Below are positions 36,288 through 48,545 of a stretch of DNA of 64,000 bases, piece after piece. A model generated the notes under the pieces. It did no database searches and was not told the origin of the DNA. It was given only the letters and a program-made list of their open reading frames with translations. The DNA is taken from NCBI RefSeq assembly GCF_009389715.1, contig NW_024067666.1, positions 3,389,001 through 3,453,000 of the forward strand. The letters are read 5' to 3'. Position 1 is the stretch's first letter; each line of letters starts with the position of its first letter. The translations under genes were made by a program, and so were the position numbers. Source of the DNA: Phoenix dactylifera (Eukaryota > Streptophyta > Magnoliopsida > Arecales > Arecaceae).

Positions 36288-39200
36288 ATGGCGGGAGAGA
36301 AGGCGAAGCTCCTCTGTAGCTTTGGCGGCGAATTTATAAGCCAGCAGGGGAAGCCCTTCTATGTAGGGGGAAAAACTCGGCTGGTGTCAATCGATCGGTC
36401 TGCGAGCTTCCGATCCCTCCTATCAAAGATGTCGGAGCTCTGCGATGCCGATCCGAGCTCACTGGATATCAAATTTCAGCTCCCAGATGGCGGGCTTGAG
36501 TCGCGGCTCGTGTCGGTGGAGACTGATGATGATGTGAGGAATATGATGGAGGAGTTCGATTCTAATCGGAAAATTTCCATCTTTTTGTTCACTGATAAGA
36601 CACAGAACACAGATGATGATGACATTGCTGTCCAAGACGATGTGCCCACACTCGAAGCTGTTGCGACGGAGGCCGTCAGGTACTGCACCTCAATTACTGG
36701 AGTCGTTCATTTATATTTTAGTGGGAAAAAAAAAGAGAAGTATATTTGTTGGATCCTATATAAGCTTAAGTTACAAATTCTTCTTTCTTTGTGAATTTTA
36801 TTGAATTTTATGTAGATTGTTCGAATCTGGATTTTCCATAAAAAAATCAATTGGTAACTTTATAGAATTAATTACCCATAATAAAAAAAGTTTTCAACAA
36901 AATAATTTGACTATAATCTGAAAGATTGCACATTCTTCTTATTTAATTCAATTATAGTTGCTCTTGTCAGAAGTTGTTAAAAAATTTTCAGCTGAACCAC
37001 AGCCCAAATTTTTAATAATTATCGGATCATTTTTCGAGTCACTTATTTATGTAACTTTAGAAAAATATTTATTTTACCTGCTGTTCTTTATTCTGGATTT
37101 TGTTGAATTACTAAAGATTATTCCTAAAAAAGAAACTACAGAGAGCTGACAACTGCAGCAGCTGAAGAGCCGCTTGAGAGCCAAAGTGATCGAAGCACTT
37201 CGGCAACATCTGCCAGAAGAGATTATGGCAGACACTCATTAGTTGGTCCAAGCATGTCTGGAGAGAGATTTCGAAGAGAATCACAGTCATTAGTTGTCGG
37301 TCAGGAATATGAGGATGTGCAGACATTTCGAAATGCACTGACAAGTGCTGCCATTGCTGCTAATTTTGAGCTTCACATGATCCGATCAGATCAGCGCCGT
37401 GTCACAGCCAGGTTGCAGCCAGCATCATATCTATATGTATAAGCTATCATTATATTATTAAATGTATGAACTAAAACATAAATTATAGTTTCATTTCAAA
37501 TCATTTGATGAAGATTGGATAGTCAACCTCCCAGCCTTTTAGCCCAGAGTTCTAGCACAAGCTGCATATTTTTATTTGCCTATGAAAATGCCAGTTTATA
37601 ATCCTACCTCAAATTTACTCTCAAGATTGTCACCTAATTAGAATAGTTCAGAAAGAAACATTATGCTATGAATGCCAACAATGTAAGTGGATAAAATACA
37701 AGATGGCTTTTTTTCTTTAGATTCCATCTTCATTGAAACAAGCTTTCAGGAGATCAGTTAGTTTCAGGATACATTTTTTCAATGCTTACTTAGATCCTTC
37801 CTAGCAAAGAAGAGTTGCAGATAGCTGCAGCTCATATCATTCAAGGTTATCTCATTTTTGACTTCACACATGAAGCCTAGTCTATTGGATTCACATTGAA
37901 GGAATGAATGGTGATAGATTGTCTTTTTATAAAAGAAATCATAAATTTGTAAAAGAATAAGAGTCCCGAACTGCCTTTGACACCTTTTAGAACTATGAAT
38001 GCCATTGAAAAAAATCAAAGATCTGATATGTTTGATACCGCTATCTGGTTACATGATTTACATCATCTTTAAGAATATAGTCTGGTTTCTGAAGAAAAAA
38101 TTAGGGTGAACCTATTTGTATCTTGAGCTTTCTCCATATTTTATTTTTATGAAAGTCTTTTTCGTTGCGCATTATATTTTTCAAACCCATGTCTAATGCT
38201 CTGCCCATCCAAACTGATTTCCAAAGCTAGTATCTTAAGCTTGGATCGAGTTTCTTATCTGATCAGCTATCTTTCTAGAAAGTAGAAACACCCTATACAA
38301 CAAACCTCTACCAAAATTTCTAATGAACAGTCTTGTTGTTGTTGTGCTTATGTCTCTTTAAAACCAAATAATTTAAAATCCTTGGCTGCAAGGAATTTTT
38401 CCTATTTTAACGAACTACAACTCTATATGTCTTCCTTCAATGCCCTTAGTTTATGGGTTATTTTTCTACGTTGCTTCCAATTTAATGATTTTCTGAATCA
38501 ACTTATAAAGACCTTGATGGGTCGAAGTCCAGAAAAGAACAGTCTTTCCAACTTCACACGTCGCACAAAATGCAAATGAGAGCGCCCTTTTTAACCTGCC
38601 ATTTTTTATGTTCTATCATTTTCTCCTGCCATTTTACACAAGAGGCCCCTTCTTCCTCCAAATCCAACACCAAAACCTTGTCATACTTGGCTAAGTTACA
38701 AATTCTCTAGTTATTTCCTTCAGATAACCCATATGAAACCTTCCAGGCTTGTTTCCTCTATAGTCTATATTCTAATTCTTGCAACCCATCCCATCTATAC
38801 TCCCCTCTGCTCATCTTATTAAATTACTACCGGCAAACCTAGAAACCCAATTCTCTCAATATGTCCATCACAACTCGGACGTTTCTATCTTGTTGTCACG
38901 TTTCTTGTTTTTCACTGAAGTAGCTTCTATGTTGTGGCTGCTTGAATCAATGTTTGTCATGTCATTATGTCGCTAAGAATTTAATTTCTGGATATATTTC
39001 ACAGGTGTGCTGCAGAAGGATGCATGTGGCGTGTGCATGCATCAAAACTCCCACAAGTCAGCACATTTAGAATAAGGACCTTAACACCAGAGCACACTTG
39101 TGTAAGATCAGAAGATGCTGGCCACCGACAGGCCACTGCAAAGTGGATTGCCAACTGCATAAGAGACAAGCTTCGGCAAAATCGAAACTATAAGCCACGG

Positions 39201-39518
39201 GAAATTTTGAATGACATACACCGGGAGTATGGGGTGCTTATTACATACAAGAGGGCTTTCCTTGGCAGGGAGAAGGCATTGGAAGAGCTACGTGCTGAGC
39301 CAGCAAGGAATATGGCTCCCATAGAGAGCAGTTATGAGGCTATCATGGAGAACCATTCAGAAGTTCAAACATGGGGTCAGATACATGATCCCCCAAGAAA
39401 GAAACGGGCTTATAGACCCCATCAACCCAAGGAAGTGCGGCCATTGCACTGTACTCGGTGTAACCAGATCGGGCATAATAGAAGGACTTGCACAGTAGCC
39501 GAATCAATGCAAGGTTGA
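36288..39518 (+). CDS. PB1 / MuDR N-terminal / CCHC protein, MUSTANG-like domesticated transposase without DDE core
   Basis: Three exons (36288-36679, 37142-37411, 39005-39518) join in phase to 391 residues. Residues about 8-100 form a PB1 domain (KLLCSFGGEF, the basic patch near GGKTRLVSIDR, and IKFQLPDGGLESRLVSVETD). After a Ser-rich linker, residues 183-253 form the MuDR N-terminal zinc-binding fold: VGQEYEDVQTFRNAL, then C222, C227, H251 and C253 in a WRKY/FLYWCH-like spacing. The helical region to about 290 includes YKRAFLGREKALEELR, which in MULE transposases leads into the DDE domain. Here the sequence passes directly, within one exon, to a basic Pro-rich tail (DPPRKKRAYRPHQPKE) and a CCHC zinc knuckle (C370, C373, H378, C383). 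Neither a DDE transposase domain nor a SWIM finger is present. The PB1 plus MuDR pairing is typical of the host-owned MUSTANG-B group. Probable role: nuclear DNA-binding or regulatory protein, unable to transpose. This is inferred from the domains. Confidence 0.85.
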
Positions 39519-40149
39519 GCTTGTTCCTTGTTTCTTGCTTTATATTGTAACAGATTATTTCTCTTGTATGTTAGCATCTTGCAGTTGCTTTTGCTAAAAC
39601 ACTCTTTCATTTCCTTGCAGATGGAATCAGATAGGGCATATGTATCAGCAAGATAGCCCGTTTCAGTAAAGTTACAAGATGTAGATGTTCCATGGTCCTC
39701 AGCCTTCATATGGCTGGTGCGATGATTATTCATGCTTCCGTAAAGCTACCAATGAGGGGTCTTTACAAGCATTCTTTGAGGCGGAGAGTATCAGCTTCTA
39801 TCCATTCTTTCTTTCTTTCCCTCAAGATAATCAAATTAAAGAGTTTCAGTAACTGTATCATAAGGCAGATGTGCATTTGGCTACAGGATATAGACAAAAG
39901 CAAAGAATGTTTTGCAGTTATTATAGTTTGCTGTAAACTTTCAACTTTGCTGTCAATTGGAAAATAGATTTAAGGCTTTCAGAAAACCCAACGTATCAAA
40001 GTTTTCCTGACAATGTGGGAATGTCTGTTTCAAGTCAAGTGATTACTGCAATGGATACTTCAACTAAATATCTTCTCCGAACCATATGTTTGAATCGGCG
40101 CAACTGTCTGAAGTGATAATGTCTGTGCACTTGATGGAGGACCTTCCAA
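39519..40149 (+). other. 3' region of the PB1-MuDR gene
   Basis: No further coding exon is supported; the stop at 39516-39518 follows the zinc knuckle closely. A frame at 39692-39967 has no known motif. This stretch probably contains the 3' UTR, perhaps with an intron. Confidence 0.35.
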
Positions 40150-40450
40150 TAAGAAATTGAGATGCACTTTTGTTGGTTGCAAATATCAAAATCAGTAAAT
40201 TCTATTTTATTTGAAAATTGGAGAGTATTATTTTTATTTTTATTTTATTTCTATGTGGATTTCTATTGGGGTTTGGGGTCTATATAAACTATGGCTATGT
40301 AATTGAGAACACAAGTTTGCATTATTGAGATATGAGAATATTGAGTTACCCTCTTCTTTTTTCTTCTTCTCCTCCTTTTTTTTTTCTTCTCTTTTTTTCT
40401 CTCTTTCTTCTTCTTCTTCTATTCTGCCTTGGTTGGTGTCAGAGCATGCT
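40150..40450 (+). mobile_element. Copia-like LTR fossil, 3' part with primer-binding site
   Basis: A TATA-like box (TCTATATAAAC near 40278) is followed by a pyrimidine-rich leader. Then comes TGGTGTCAGAGC at about 40434-40445, one base away from the initiator-methionine tRNA primer site usual in plant Ty1/copia elements. No gag or pol reading was recognised downstream. It is a broken, old fragment whose outer border is uncertain. Confidence 0.4.
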
Positions 40451-43400
40451 ATTCTCCCTGCGACCTGAGCAAAGAATGATGAGGTAAACCTGTCTGCTGC
40501 TCAAAACAGGCAATGCTGAACTTGGAGAGGAAGACAGGATACAGCTAGCTATCTGTCGATGGAGTGATGGATGCAGCACTTATTTTTAATGAGAATTAAA
40601 TTATCACTAAGCAGTTGGTGTCTTTGATCCCATTAGATGTTGAGAACATTATACACATTATTATTTCGCTGAGGATTGCCCATTCTGGGAACCTGGGTGG
40701 GATAAACACTGAGGTCATCCTTTATGATGAGACAAACTAGGGCAAGGTCTTTTGCAATGTGAAATAGCATCCCTCGATGCAGTGGACTCTGCAATATTCC
40801 TAGTCCACCAACATTCAGATTTAAGTGAAACATATAATCTAACCACTCTATTATTGAATAACAGCAGCCATATCAAAACTGCTCGAGTGCTCGGAGCTTC
40901 TATAAACTTAAGAGTTTCTTCAGCTGCAATGTTTTTGCTGCACTTTGAAATAGGCTTAAAATTTTACTAGAAGATGGATGCTAGAAGGGACAAATCGTCA
41001 TCCTTTGGTTCACAATCGATCCAGTTATGTGCAACAAAAACATATTAGATCCAACAAATCTAGAATCTCACACTGAAAAGAACATAAGGGGAAAAAACAT
41101 ACTGATATGGACTGAAAAGTGACAACCATTATGGTTGCTAGCTGATGCTAGTCAAGAATAACAAAAAAGCTCCATATTGGTGTTCTTTGATTTTTTAAGT
41201 GAGATCTCGAAGCCACTACAACATTCCTGATCAAATTATTCATCCAACCGACAATTTTTTCTTCCCAAAAGCCTATCGATCTTTTCGGCTATCAGTATCG
41301 AGGGTGCCAACTGACTCGGTAAAACTACAGAGAATAGTCAATATTAGTTCATACCAATTATGTGATGAGAAGGTCTCTTTCCAATGAACCACCTAACCTC
41401 CACTTAGCCCTTGGAGTATTGGATGAGCCTACTTGCTATCAGTTCAACACATGGTCCCACCAAAGTCCAAACCCTAATGTGACCCAAAGCCAATCTCCAA
41501 GGTGCCTTCCCCATCTCATTCAGCTCTCACTGTAAGGGAGCTGAGTCCCACCCCACAGTGGACTCCTCATCGTCCAATATTTCCACCAAAAGTCTAAGCT
41601 TCAGGCCCCCCTCGCTCACTCTCCGTCTTTGGACTTAATTTTTTTTTTTTTTGGTAGCTTGGAGATGGTTGCAGGTCTCGCACGTTAGCTTTAAATGATC
41701 CAAGAGTTGCTTCACCTGATGTAATAATGATTTGAGTCCATAATAAAGAAAAAGGTGTATAAATTGATGAAAAAAAAGTTATCTTTCTCAGCCTTGAATG
41801 ATTGGAGATAAGTTTATTTGAGCATTTTACTCAATCATTTAGTGAGCCCTTACATTAATGGCCCATTGATAAAGGAGCATCCATGGTGGGGCCCATGTTG
41901 ACTAATCCATCTACTTACTTGTCTACATTGTTTTTTTTCTGGCCTTCCAATCCCTATCAGCTTCCTTACTCTATTACCATTACAACTAGATTTGTACTAG
42001 CTGTCTTGCATCGGTTTATGGAATCTCACTATAGCCTTATTTTGTTTAGGAGCACATTCCTTTGTTACAACTTAGGCCAGTTTATTCATATTCAAAAAAA
42101 AAAAAACTTAGGTCAGTTTATGCTTTCCTACATTCTAAGATGGAGGCATACGTACAAGCTCTTAACCTAAACTAGCTTTGTCATATCTTCATCATGGTAC
42201 ATGATGTACAATATGAGTGATTCACTAGCTTTAACAATAAATTTTTAGAAATAATTTTGTCTATTCATGATGGATGGTACCAATAATGTATGCTGTCACC
42301 TTTTCTAATCGGATACTCCCTACCACAAGTTTTATATTAGAAGCCTTGTTTGTGTATTGTAAAATTCATCCTATAATTTAAAAGGCACATGATGCCCCTT
42401 GACATGATCAATCTTGCATTTACTCAAGGGGTCTCTCTCTTTCTACTATTATATTTGGTAAAATATACCAAAAAATAATTTCTATATCTATATAGTCTTA
42501 AATAATGTACAATAGTAATGCCCATAATAGATGAGAATTACAGTCCACTATAACTATGTACATATCAACAACTTTTTTTGATTTTCATTTCTTATATAAA
42601 AAAGTTTTTTAGTATATGCTCGCGCTTCATTTTCCCAAATAGCTATTTTGCATCTATCTTCAAATTAGTAATTACAAAAATTTTGCTTAAAAAACATTTC
42701 TTAAACGGTTGTGCAAAATCTAGTAATTGCACCATAATTAATAAAGATTCACAAAAAAGGGAACGTACATTATGTAGGCTCATTTATATTGCCAATTAAT
42801 AAAGAATTATGTTAAGTAAGCCGATTTTGATATTTGTAACACCAAGTTTTATGCAACCTCCTTGATTGAATGTTCCCTCTTATTTTAAAGAGTTTTTCTT
42901 CACAATATTTTGAATGGACGGTCTTAAAAATCCCAAAGTTTCTCCAAACAACTGTTATAATAATAATTACCAGACAACGAACAACTTCCACTGCAGCCTA
43001 CACTTTTTTAAAGGTGCAATCTCTAGACTCAATCTTAGTCACCACGAGAGACACTACCAGTAGACTTTCTTCGAAATATAGCCATCATAGGCGATTCAAG
43101 ATAGCAACGATGGCTACTGTGGTTCCCAATTGGATTTATGAACATTTTATTAATACCATAATAATCAATTGCAGCAGGACAATAGTTTCTTTAATTTAAT
43201 TTCATTTACACCGGACCCAGGAAACCCCTTCGAATATTCGTAGGGACACACGGCCATCCTCGAGAAGGGAGCAACTATCGTGGACCCCGCCTTCTCCTGC
43301 CACGTGAACACTCCACGCGGTGCGGGACCCACATACCCTCGCCGCCCTCTTGACCGTCTGATGCACGTGTTGACCAGAGTCGGCGTTTCCATCAGCTCTC

Positions 43401-43500
43401 CCATCTCAAACACCAAACACAACTCCACACCACTCATCCTCCTCCTCCTCCCCCTTCCATGCGATCCTTGGTTGATATCGTCCTGTCAACCCCTGACACG
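40451..43500. other. Spacer before the receptor kinase gene
   Basis: About 3 kb of AT-rich DNA without recognisable genes. A T tract at about 41639-41653 followed by GGTAGCTTGGAGATGG could be a retroposed tail in minus orientation. GC content rises after 43200 as the receptor kinase promoter is reached. Confidence 0.4.
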
Positions 43501-43851
43501 TCATCAAAGGCAGGTTGCTGTTTGAGACCTGCACAGCTGATTCCTCCATCCTGTCGGGGGGCCCCCAGGAAAGATGGCGCAAGAGATCATTTAAAATTGG
43601 AGAAGGAAACCCGAAAAAGTACCCACGAAGCAGCAGCCATAGAAGAAAGACAGCCTCGTCTTTCTCCCCTCAAACCCCCTCAATTAGCGAAAATTATTTC
43701 CTACTCCTCCTCCTTCCCTCCCCTCCTTCCTCGCTCACCGATGCCCGGATAATTACCGCCGAGGCCTTCTCTTCCGAGACATTTGCCATTCTCATACCCC
43801 AAGAAAGGGGTTCGGGCGTGTCCGTTGATGCCCGGCCCTTCGCCGTCGGCG

Positions 43852-46800
43852 ATGGCGCAGCGCCGGCCCTCGGCTATCTCTTTGTTCCTTCTCTTCCTCG
43901 CGGCCGCCGTCGCCGCCACCTCGCCGGACGCGTCCACACGCGGCGAGGAGAAGGCCGCCCTTCTCCGGCTCAGGAGCTTCTTCTCCGACACTGCCGGCCT
44001 CCTCCGCCGGTGGTCCGCGGCCCCCGGCTCCGACCACTGCTCCTGGCCCGGCGTCTCCTGCGACTCGAGATTCCGCGTCGTCTCCCTCAACATCTCCGCC
44101 AGAGCGAGCGACGGCGCTTCCTCTTCTTCTTCCTGCTCCCTATCGGGGCCATTTCTGCGGGGCTGCTCGGATCCCGCCCGGAGGCTTGCCGGGAAGCTGA
44201 GTCCGGCGGTGGGTAAGCTCTCCGAGCTCAGGGTTCTTTCGCTGCCGTTCCACGGCTTCGATGGGGAGATCCCCGGCGAGATCTGGGGGCTGGAGAACCT
44301 GGAGGTGCTCGATCTTGAGGGGAATTCGCTCTCCGGCGCCCTCCCCTCGCGGTTCCCTCTGCGGCTCCGTGTCTTGAATTTGGCGTCTAATCTGATCCAA
44401 GGTGAGATCCCACTCTTCCTCTCGAGCTGTGCAAATTTAGAAACCCTAGACCTCTCTGGAAACCAGCTCAACGGTTCCATTCCTCGGTCTCTGGGTAATG
44501 CCTCCAAATTGAGAGAGCTGTATCTCTCTTTTAACCGGCTCGAAGGGTCCATCCCTGATGAAATTGGTGCTGGATGCCGCAACCTGGAGTACCTGGACCT
44601 ATCAGGAAATCGACTGGTCAATGGCATTCCTTCTAATTTGGGCAACTGCGCGGAGCTTCGAGCTCTGCTGCTGTTCTCCAATCTTTTGGTTGGTTCCATT
44701 CCCTCTGATCTTGGACAGCTGAGAAAGCTTCGAGTTTTAGATGTTTCAAGGAACAGCTTACGTGGCCCTGTGCCTGCAGAGCTTGGGAACTGCCTAGAAT
44801 TATCTGTTCTTGTTCTTCTGAATCTGTATGATCCGATGCCCAGCGAGGACTCTTCGAGGTTTGTCGATGATGATGAATTCAATAGTTTCGAAGGTGGGCT
44901 TCCTGAAAAAATCACGTCCTTGCCGAAGCTTAGGTTGCTTTGGGCTCCGAGAGGAATGCTGGAAGGGGACATTCCGAGCAATTGGGGTACTTGCGAGAGC
45001 TTGGAAATGGTTAATTTGGGTCAGAATCTATTCACCGGAGCAATTCCAAAGGTGTTGGGCCGATGTAAAAACCTTGAATTTCTTAACCTCAGCTCGAATA
45101 AATTGATGGGTTGGCTTGATGAAGAGCTTCCCGTGCCTTGTATGGCTGTCTTTGATGTCAGTGCGAATCGGCTGTCAGGCTCCATCCCAAGGTTTAGTTA
45201 CAAGCAGTGCCCTTCTTCTCAATTCTTACCCAATGACCTGTCGTCTGCTTATTCTGCATTCTTCACGTATAGGACTCATATGGGACTGCCTTTCCCTTCT
45301 TTTGAATCCGGTGGTGGCTTTGCAATATATCACAATTTTGGCAAGAATAATTTCACAGGTTCCCTGCCATCTTTACCGCTTGCCACCAACAGATATGGAA
45401 ACCAGACTATTTATGCATTTCTTGCTGAAGGGAATATTCTCAGCGGATCATTAAATGCCATTATCTTGGAGAAGTGCAGGAATTTGAATGGGTTGATCAC
45501 TGACTTAAGTAACAATATGATATCGGGTGGAATTTCACCAGAAATTGGTGCCTTGTGCAGATCTCTTATGGTTTTTGATGTAGCAGGTAATCACATCGCT
45601 GGAACAATTCCCCCAAGTCTTGGGTTATTGGGTAATCTCGTTAGTCTGGACTTGAGTAGGAACTGTCTTCAGGACAAGATACCTGCAAGTTTTAGCCAGT
45701 TGAAGAGCTTGAAGTATCTATCATTAGCTGGTAATAATATTAGTGGTCACATCCCCTCTGGCTTGGCTCAGTTACCATCTCTTGAGGTTTTGGATCTCTC
45801 ATCAAATTCTCTCACTGGTGAAATTCCTGGTGAACTTGTGAACTTGAGAAATCTCACTGCCCTTCTACTTAACAACAATAAGCTTTCTGGAAAGATTCCT
45901 TCTGCTTTTGCCAATGCTACAGCACTTTCCATGTTTAATGTGTCGTTCAATAATTTGTCTGGGCCACTGCCATTGAATGCCAGTACAATGAGATGTGATA
46001 GAGTTCTTGGAAACCCTTTACTCCAGTCTTGTCGGGTATTTTCTCTTTCTATTCCGCCATCAGATGTGGAGGGTCACAGCGAGGATTCACAAGCATATAC
46101 TGATCCACCACTAGGAAGCTCTCCTACTAGGAGTGGCAGTAGTGATTTCAGTCCTATTGAGATTGCTTCAATTACTTCGGCAGCAGCCATTGTTTCTGTC
46201 CTATTAGCTCTGATTGTCCTCTATATATACACAAGGAAATGTGCACCAAGGCCTGCCATCCAGTCTTCAGGAAGAAGGGAAGTCACAGTTTTTGTGGACA
46301 TTGGGGTTCCACTGACTTATGAGAGTGTTGTCCGAGCCACGGGGAATTTCAATGCAAGCAACTGTATTGGAAGTGGGGGATTTGGTGCCACGTACAAGGC
46401 TGAGATTTCACCAGGAGTTTTAGTGGCTATAAAGAGACTTGCGGTTGGAAGGTTCCAAGGCATGCAACAGTTCCATGCAGAGATCAAGACTCTTGGGAGA
46501 TGGCGGCATCCCAATCTTGTGACTCTAATAGGATATCATGTTGGCAACACAGAAATGTTTCTCATATATAACTATCTGCCTGGGGGTAATTTGGAAAGGT
46601 TTCTTCAGGAAAGATCAAAGAGACCTGTGAATTGGAGGATGCTTCACAAAATTGCTTTAGATGTTGCATGTGCACTTGCTTATCTGCATGACCATTGTGT
46701 GCCCCGCATCCTTCATCGGGATGTTAAACCAAGCAATATTTTGTTGGACAATGAATTCAATGCTTGTCTCTCCGACTTTGGATTGGCAAGGCTTCTGGGA

Positions 46801-47190
46801 AATTCTGAAACCCATGCAACCACTGGTGTGGCTGGAACTTTCGGATATGTTGCTCCAGAATATGCAATGACATGTCGTGTCTCTGACAAAGCAGATGTAT
46901 ATAGCTACGGCGTGGTGCTACTGGAATTAATCTCAGATAAAAAAGCCTTGGATCCTTCCTTCTCTCCATATGGTAATGGTTTCAATATTGTTGCTTGGGC
47001 ATGCATGCTGCTGGAGAAAGGCAGGGCACGTGAGTTTTTCACTGAGGGGCTGTGGGAGGTGGCACCCCATGATGATTTGGTAGAAACCTTACACTTGGGT
47101 GTCAAGTGTACGGTCGATTCACTTTCTATCAGGCCAACAATGAAGCAAGTTGTTGGACGGCTAAAGGAACTGCAACCCCGACCTTGCTAA
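43852..47190 (+). CDS. RPK2: LRR receptor-like serine/threonine kinase, RPK2/TOAD2-like
   Basis: It is a plasma-membrane receptor kinase of the group that includes Arabidopsis RPK2 (TOADSTOOL 2), which acts in CLV3/CLE peptide signalling, anther tapetum and embryo patterning. It is intronless. I favour ATG 43852 (MAQRRPSAISLFLLFLAAA), which gives a clean signal peptide and 1112 residues; ATGs at 43828 and 43783 are in frame and would lengthen the N-terminus. The ectodomain has an N-terminal cap with CSWPGVSCD, two LRR blocks, and an island near the middle where LRR text is interrupted, as in RPK2. The membrane segment is about residues 771-793. The kinase is complete: glycine loop GSGGFG (840-845), VAIK lysine 861, HRD 955-957 with K959, DFG 975-977 and APE later. 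It looks active, with the RD-type HRD arginine. It ends at TAA 47188-47190. Confidence 0.93.
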   Translation: MAQRRPSAISLFLLFLAAAVAATSPDASTRGEEKAALLRLRSFFSDTAGLLRRWSAAPGSDHCSWPGVSCDSRFRVVSLNISARASDGASSSSSCSLSGPFLRGCSDPARRLAGKLSPAVGKLSELRVLSLPFHGFDGEIPGEIWGLENLEVLDLEGNSLSGALPSRFPLRLRVLNLASNLIQGEIPLFLSSCANLETLDLSGNQLNGSIPRSLGNASKLRELYLSFNRLEGSIPDEIGAGCRNLEYLDLSGNRLVNGIPSNLGNCAELRALLLFSNLLVGSIPSDLGQLRKLRVLDVSRNSLRGPVPAELGNCLELSVLVLLNLYDPMPSEDSSRFVDDDEFNSFEGGLPEKITSLPKLRLLWAPRGMLEGDIPSNWGTCESLEMVNLGQNLFTGAIPKVLGRCKNLEFLNLSSNKLMGWLDEELPVPCMAVFDVSANRLSGSIPRFSYKQCPSSQFLPNDLSSAYSAFFTYRTHMGLPFPSFESGGGFAIYHNFGKNNFTGSLPSLPLATNRYGNQTIYAFLAEGNILSGSLNAIILEKCRNLNGLITDLSNNMISGGISPEIGALCRSLMVFDVAGNHIAGTIPPSLGLLGNLVSLDLSRNCLQDKIPASFSQLKSLKYLSLAGNNISGHIPSGLAQLPSLEVLDLSSNSLTGEIPGELVNLRNLTALLLNNNKLSGKIPSAFANATALSMFNVSFNNLSGPLPLNASTMRCDRVLGNPLLQSCRVFSLSIPPSDVEGHSEDSQAYTDPPLGSSPTRSGSSDFSPIEIASITSAAAIVSVLLALIVLYIYTRKCAPRPAIQSSGRREVTVFVDIGVPLTYESVVRATGNFNASNCIGSGGFGATYKAEISPGVLVAIKRLAVGRFQGMQQFHAEIKTLGRWRHPNLVTLIGYHVGNTEMFLIYNYLPGGNLERFLQERSKRPVNWRMLHKIALDVACALAYLHDHCVPRILHRDVKPSNILLDNEFNACLSDFGLARLLGNSETHATTGVAGTFGYVAPEYAMTCRVSDKADVYSYGVVLLELISDKKALDPSFSPYGNGFNIVAWACMLLEKGRAREFFTEGLWEVAPHDDLVETLHLGVKCTVDSLSIRPTMKQVVGRLKELQPRPC

Positions 47191-47332
47191 CACCAGTAAT
47201 ATATGCTTGATTAGCATATTCACACTTAGAAAGGTAGACATGACCTGTAACATCATTGATTATATGTTGTTCAATTTTCTAATCACCTCTCAGGCTTGAA
47301 AATGAGTTCTTGATGTTATCTTTGTAATTTCT

Positions 47333-47366
47333 TTGTGTGTGTGTGTGTGTGTGTGTTTGTGTGTGT
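47333..47366 (+). repeat. (GT)n microsatellite in the receptor kinase 3' region
   Basis: About 16 GT units, with one interruption, lie some 150 bases after the stop codon, within the likely 3' UTR. Confidence 0.85.
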
Positions 47367-48294
47367 TCCTCCTGGGATAGCTTTACTGATGAAGAAAAAA
47401 CCAGATGTATGTTGACTGGATCAATTTTTAAGATATTCAGTTTCATACCTATGTATTCTCTAGAGTCTTTCAGAGTATACATAATTGATTTTGTTAACCA
47501 TTCCTGCTTTTCAATTGCCCAGATAAGCAACATTGATGACATTGGTCTTCATTAACAAAAAAAAAAAAAAAAGTGGTGATTTATTTATAAAGCTAAATTA
47601 ATGTGTACTCATCCAAGCTTTATCAAGGTGTAACATGTGCTTTTTGAGCATCTGATAAAAGAAGTTTGAAAATGAAGTAAGTAAATCAAAAGCTTCATAT
47701 TCCAGGATATATGTCTTGATAAGCCAGAAATAGTGGAGTTATGAGTTTATTAAGAAGCAAACAACCTTAAGTATTAGGGAAGAAAATTGGATACGAATAT
47801 TGTTGCAGAGGGTATTTATTATTATATTTTAATATTGTTTGCTTCTGTTGGGGACGTGCTTTTGTTAACACTTGCTTTTGTGGATTCTTTGCTTGCAGCC
47901 TCGCATAAGTTGTGCATGAAATGGGAGGCAATCCATGCCACTTCGTGCAGAATAAATTTGCAATTTCTTCATTTTATGTTGCTTTCAATGTTAAAAAAGA
48001 TGTTTTTGACGTATGACAACAGGTGATATTGTATAGATGCATGCAATCTCTTTGTTCTGCAGTAACCGAGGCATCCTAAGTTCATGATCGTGTCCTGCAG
48101 TTAATATAAGTCCAAGTAAGTATGTTAGACATAATGATATTTCTCACCTCGCATATTATTATTGTCTCTTATCATCTTATAATTGATCTGCAAAATGTTT
48201 TAATTATCATATTGTACTAGTCCGTAGTGTGCATGTTGTAACATATCGGTAGGAAACTGATACCTGGTATTCCAATATACCATCAATACGGAGC
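47367..48294. other. Spacer without recognisable genes
   Basis: AT-rich DNA with an A tract at about 47555-47571. Nothing else is seen. Confidence 0.4.
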
Positions 48295-48545
48295 ATGGTC
48301 TGCCGTACCGATCTGTACGGGCCGGTACGGACCGGTACCGGACGGAACCGGTACGGTACATCTATATTTTTCGGTTCCGACTATTCGCAACTCGTACCGG
48401 CTCATACCGATCGGTACCGGCCCGTACCGACCTTAAAATTTTTTGGCTTTTGGCCTGAACCAGCCGAACTGGTACAATACCGGTTCGGTACCGTACCGGT
48501 ACCGGTGCCCACCGGTACATCGGTACGGTCGGTATAGCGAACCTT
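48295..48545. repeat. GGTACC-rich palindromic element
   Basis: Over about 250 bases the sequence is made almost wholly of variants of CCGGTACCG, CGGTACGG and ACCGGTAC, themselves palindromic. The outer parts also mirror each other (GGTCTGCCGTACCGA at the left against GGTTCGCTATACCGA reversed at the right). Related GGTACCGGTAT text is found at about 62450 and 62850. It is probably a degenerate fold-back element; the open frames inside it are artefacts of the repeat. Confidence 0.6.

Noticed and set aside
43515-44216. Plus-strand 233-codon frame overlapping the start of the receptor kinase
   Set aside because: It overlaps signal peptide and LRR cap in another frame and has low-complexity Arg/Leu/Pro text; at most an upstream ORF.
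43701-44981. Minus-strand open frame of 426 codons opposite the receptor kinase
   Set aside because: It is the mirror of GC-rich LRR codons on the plus strand; its translation is Ser/Arg/Pro-rich without any domain.
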